Part shown: piece by piece, positions 3,687-5,778 of the stretch | Numbering within the stretch: the stretch's first letter is position 1 | How the letters are laid out: every line of letters begins with the position of its first letter | Source of the DNA: Gammaproteobacteria bacterium | GTDB lineage: Bacteria; Pseudomonadota; Gammaproteobacteria; SZUA-229 | Direction of reading: 5' to 3' | Length of the DNA stretch: 5,778 bases | Assembly (NCBI GenBank): GCA_027858635.1 | Contig: JAQICG010000243.1 | Coordinates: 1-5,778, forward strand | The notes under the pieces: generated by a model | Database searches by the model: none | The model's input: only the letters and a program-made list of their open reading frames with translations | What the model was told of the DNA's origin: nothing | Program-made: the position numbers and the translations under genes

Positions 3687-5627
3687 ATGATTTCTGCTAA
3701 GCTATCCCCTGATCCACTATTTTTGACTATTTTGTTTCCAGCAATTTTACCCAGACATCTGACATTACTGCTTTTGATCCTGCTGAGTGGCTGTAGCACT
3801 ACGCCAGATAAAAGCGTAAACGACATTATCCTGGATGCTGTGCGCGATCAGGCTATTGAAGAAGGCAACGAAACAACGCTGGCAGAAACGCCTGAACACT
3901 ACATCAAACTCGCCAGTAAAAGCCGCGGGGAGATGCAGCAGAGATATCTCGTCAAGGCCGCTGAACTTCTCTATTCCCGCGGTGACATTGCATCGGCACA
4001 AGACCAGCTTGAAAGCATTCAGGCTGAGGACATCGCTGGCTCGCGCCACATTCAGATCCAGCTGCTGGCTGCAAAAATCGCTCTCGCCAACCACAATCCG
4101 GCTCAGGCCATTGATTTACTGCCCGGCCAGGAGAGATTGACGGTCAGCCAGTTTATCGAGATCAACGAGATCCGTGCCGAAGCTAATGTCGCCATGGGCT
4201 ATCTGCTGGCCGCAATTAAGACTCGGGTGGAGATTGATCCCTACTACAAGGATAACGAAAAACGCGAGAAAAATCATCGAGCTATCTGGTCGGCATTAAA
4301 TGCACTGTCTCCCGTCGTACTTAACGATATCAGTTCCAGCAACAAAGCCTTGCAGGGCTGGCTTGAACTTATTCGAGTCATGCGTGCCGCCCAGCTTAAT
4401 AGCAACGAACTACGCAATGAAGTGCTCGACTGGAGCATGCGCTTTCCCGAACATCCTGTCGGCAACACGCTTATCGAACGCCTGCTACAGGCTCACCTCG
4501 GTACACCGTCTACAGACCATGTGATTGCGGTGTTATTACCACAGCAGGGCCCTTATCAAGCAGTTACCAAAGCGATAAAAAACGGCTTCCTGAGCGCTTA
4601 TTATGCTGACCGAACTCAAAGCCCTAAGCCCGTTTTGCGTTTTTATGATACCAGCAGGAAGGATCTGGACTTTGTCGCCCTCTACCGCAAGGTGGTACAG
4701 GAAGGCGCTGACTATGTCCTTGGCCCGCTTGATAAAGCCGCTATTGATCAGCTGATGCTATCCAATGATCTTGCTAGTGAGCTTGAAGTCCCGGTACTTA
4801 CCTTAAACTATGCCGAAGATGCTTCGAGTGTTGCCGATAACCTCTATCAGTTTGGACTACTGCCTGAAGATGAGGCGCGTCAGGTCGCTGAACTCGCCAT
4901 TCGCCGGAATAAAACCCGGGCAGCCATCCTTGCACCTGACGGCCCGTGGGGAGAACGCTTAAAATCCGCCTTCGAACAACGTTTTACAGAACTCGGTGGT
5001 AGCGTTCTATCAACGCAGCATTTTAATGGCAATATTGATGATTATGGCCGGCCGATCAAACAACTGTTAAACCTGCAACAAAGCAACAATCGGCATAAGG
5101 ATCTACAGCACCTGCTAGGCACGGAGTTGAAATACTCGCCGTATCGCCGGCAAGATATTGATATGGTCTTTCTGGCTGCGACTCACCACTCTGCCCGTAG
5201 CATCATGCCTGCCTTAAAATTTCACCACGCAGGTGACCTGCCTGTTTACTCAACCTCACATGTCTATACCGGCAATAAAGACCGCTCTGCCGACATGGAT
5301 CTCAATGGATTGATGTTCTGCGATCTGCCCTGGACCTTGCTGGGTGATCATTCATTAAAACAGACTTTTAAAAATAACTGGCCGGAGCAGCAAAATTATA
5401 CCCGGCTGTTTGCCCTGGGCATCGACAGCTATCACCTACTTTATAACCTCAAGCTTCTCTCCAGTTACGAGAATGCTCAATTTGTCGGTCAGACCGGTAA
5501 CATCTATCTCGACAGCAATAACCGCCTGCACCGGGAATCACTCTGGGCCAGGTTCCAAAATGGTACCGCTAGATATATCAACACCACTATTGCTCCTAAA
5601 AGTGGTATATCCATTGAGTCCGACTAG
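3687..5627 (+). CDS. lpoA: Penicillin-binding protein activator LpoA, outer-membrane lipoprotein
   Basis: LpoA is anchored to the inner leaflet of the outer membrane, spans the periplasm and stimulates the bifunctional peptidoglycan synthase PBP1A. From ATG 3687 the product is 646 residues (E. coli 678). The lipoprotein signal is clear: RHLTLLLLILLSGC, with lipobox L-S-G-C and lipidated Cys36 (codon 3792-3794). Residues about 45-260 are helical TPR-like repeats. Residues about 277-635 are the LppC periplasmic-binding-protein-like domain, opening with VIAVLLPQQGPYQAV and including YDTSRKD, LGPLDKAAI, RRQDIDMVFLAA (487 on), GLMFCDLPW, ALGIDSYHL and GQTGNIYLDSNNRLHR. The longer frame from 3480 is rejected because it overlaps rsmI and puts 104 residues before the lipobox Cys. 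No good Shine-Dalgarno precedes 3687, so the exact start is less sure than the gene. The stop overlaps the presumed yraN start. Confidence 0.95.
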   Translation: MISAKLSPDPLFLTILFPAILPRHLTLLLLILLSGCSTTPDKSVNDIILDAVRDQAIEEGNETTLAETPEHYIKLASKSRGEMQQRYLVKAAELLYSRGDIASAQDQLESIQAEDIAGSRHIQIQLLAAKIALANHNPAQAIDLLPGQERLTVSQFIEINEIRAEANVAMGYLLAAIKTRVEIDPYYKDNEKREKNHRAIWSALNALSPVVLNDISSSNKALQGWLELIRVMRAAQLNSNELRNEVLDWSMRFPEHPVGNTLIERLLQAHLGTPSTDHVIAVLLPQQGPYQAVTKAIKNGFLSAYYADRTQSPKPVLRFYDTSRKDLDFVALYRKVVQEGADYVLGPLDKAAIDQLMLSNDLASELEVPVLTLNYAEDASSVADNLYQFGLLPEDEARQVAELAIRRNKTRAAILAPDGPWGERLKSAFEQRFTELGGSVLSTQHFNGNIDDYGRPIKQLLNLQQSNNRHKDLQHLLGTELKYSPYRRQDIDMVFLAATHHSARSIMPALKFHHAGDLPVYSTSHVYTGNKDRSADMDLNGLMFCDLPWTLLGDHSLKQTFKNNWPEQQNYTRLFALGIDSYHLLYNLKLLSSYENAQFVGQTGNIYLDSNNRLHRESLWARFQNGTARYINTTIAPKSGISIESD

Positions 5628-5778
5628 TTATAGCAGGGGTCAAGATGCAGAGAAAGCTTGCTGTGAATTTATCAGGCAACATGGACTCAAGCTGGTGACC
5701 CGAAACTACCACGGCTACCGCGGCGAAATTGACCTCATCATGCAGGAAGGTCAAACCCTGATATTCATAGAAGTCAGA
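5614..5778 (+). CDS. yraN: YraN / UPF0102 family nuclease-like protein, 3'-truncated by window edge
   Basis: The frame ending at the last base gives SRGQDAEKACCEFIRQHGL, then the strand LVTRNY, then the family core GYRGEIDLIMQEG and LIFIEVR. This is the N-terminal half of the UPF0102/YraN family (about 120-130 residues in full), which has a restriction-endonuclease-like PD-(D/E)xK fold; the GEID acid residues and the E of IEVR fit the active-site pattern, but no enzymatic role is established. No ATG lies upstream in the frame. TTG at 5614 is the most likely start, giving a 14-nt overlap with lpoA and a weak AGTGG about 8 nt before it; GTG at 5602 is the alternative. Position directly after lpoA matches E. 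coli yraM-yraN, supporting cotranscription. Confidence 0.9.
   Translation, partial: MSPTSYSRGQDAEKACCEFIRQHGLKLVTRNYHGYRGEIDLIMQEGQTLIFIEVR

Noticed and set aside
3765..4094. 109-codon open frame antisense to lpoA
   Set aside because: Shadow of lpoA with no independent support.

Overview
The window looks like a chromosomal housekeeping segment from a gammaproteobacterium, or a close relative, that is not a member of a genus I can name. The evidence is the arrangement of rsmI divergent from lpoA, with yraN directly downstream of lpoA (the yraL / yraM-yraN order of Escherichia coli), together with an AccC of the proteobacterial type. No phage, transposase, integrase, tRNA, rRNA or CRISPR array is visible.

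Layout. Positions 1-813 (+) are the C-terminal 60% of accC, cut by the window edge. Positions 814-1132 are a 319-bp AT-rich spacer with several inverted repeats and no gene; the usual gammaproteobacterial downstream neighbour prmA is missing. From about 1133 to 3598 everything reads on the minus strand. In transcription order this is rsmI (16S rRNA C1402 2'-O-methyltransferase), a TraB/GumN-family exported protein overlapping it by 8 nt, an unrecognised 91-codon ORF of doubtful reality, and a stand-alone Lrp/AsnC ligand-binding (RAM) domain protein. The RAM gene has its own leader, with three CAGTACCG direct repeats, a TATAAT box and a near-palindrome. Then 88 bp of divergent spacer leads to lpoA (+, 3687-5627, lipoprotein activator of PBP1A) and the 5' part of yraN (+, from about 5614, cut by the window end).

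How the genes fit together. AccC supplies malonyl-CoA for fatty acid and envelope lipid synthesis. LpoA activates peptidoglycan synthesis from the outer membrane. RsmI tunes the ribosomal decoding centre. GumN-like and YraN are conserved but poorly understood. The RAM protein is a candidate small-molecule or amino-acid sensing partner of full-length Lrp-type regulators. I see no clear case for a new multi-gene defence or biosynthetic system. The least ordinary DNA is the stretch 814-1851, where the repeat structure is concentrated and the accC side meets the rsmI/lpoA cluster.
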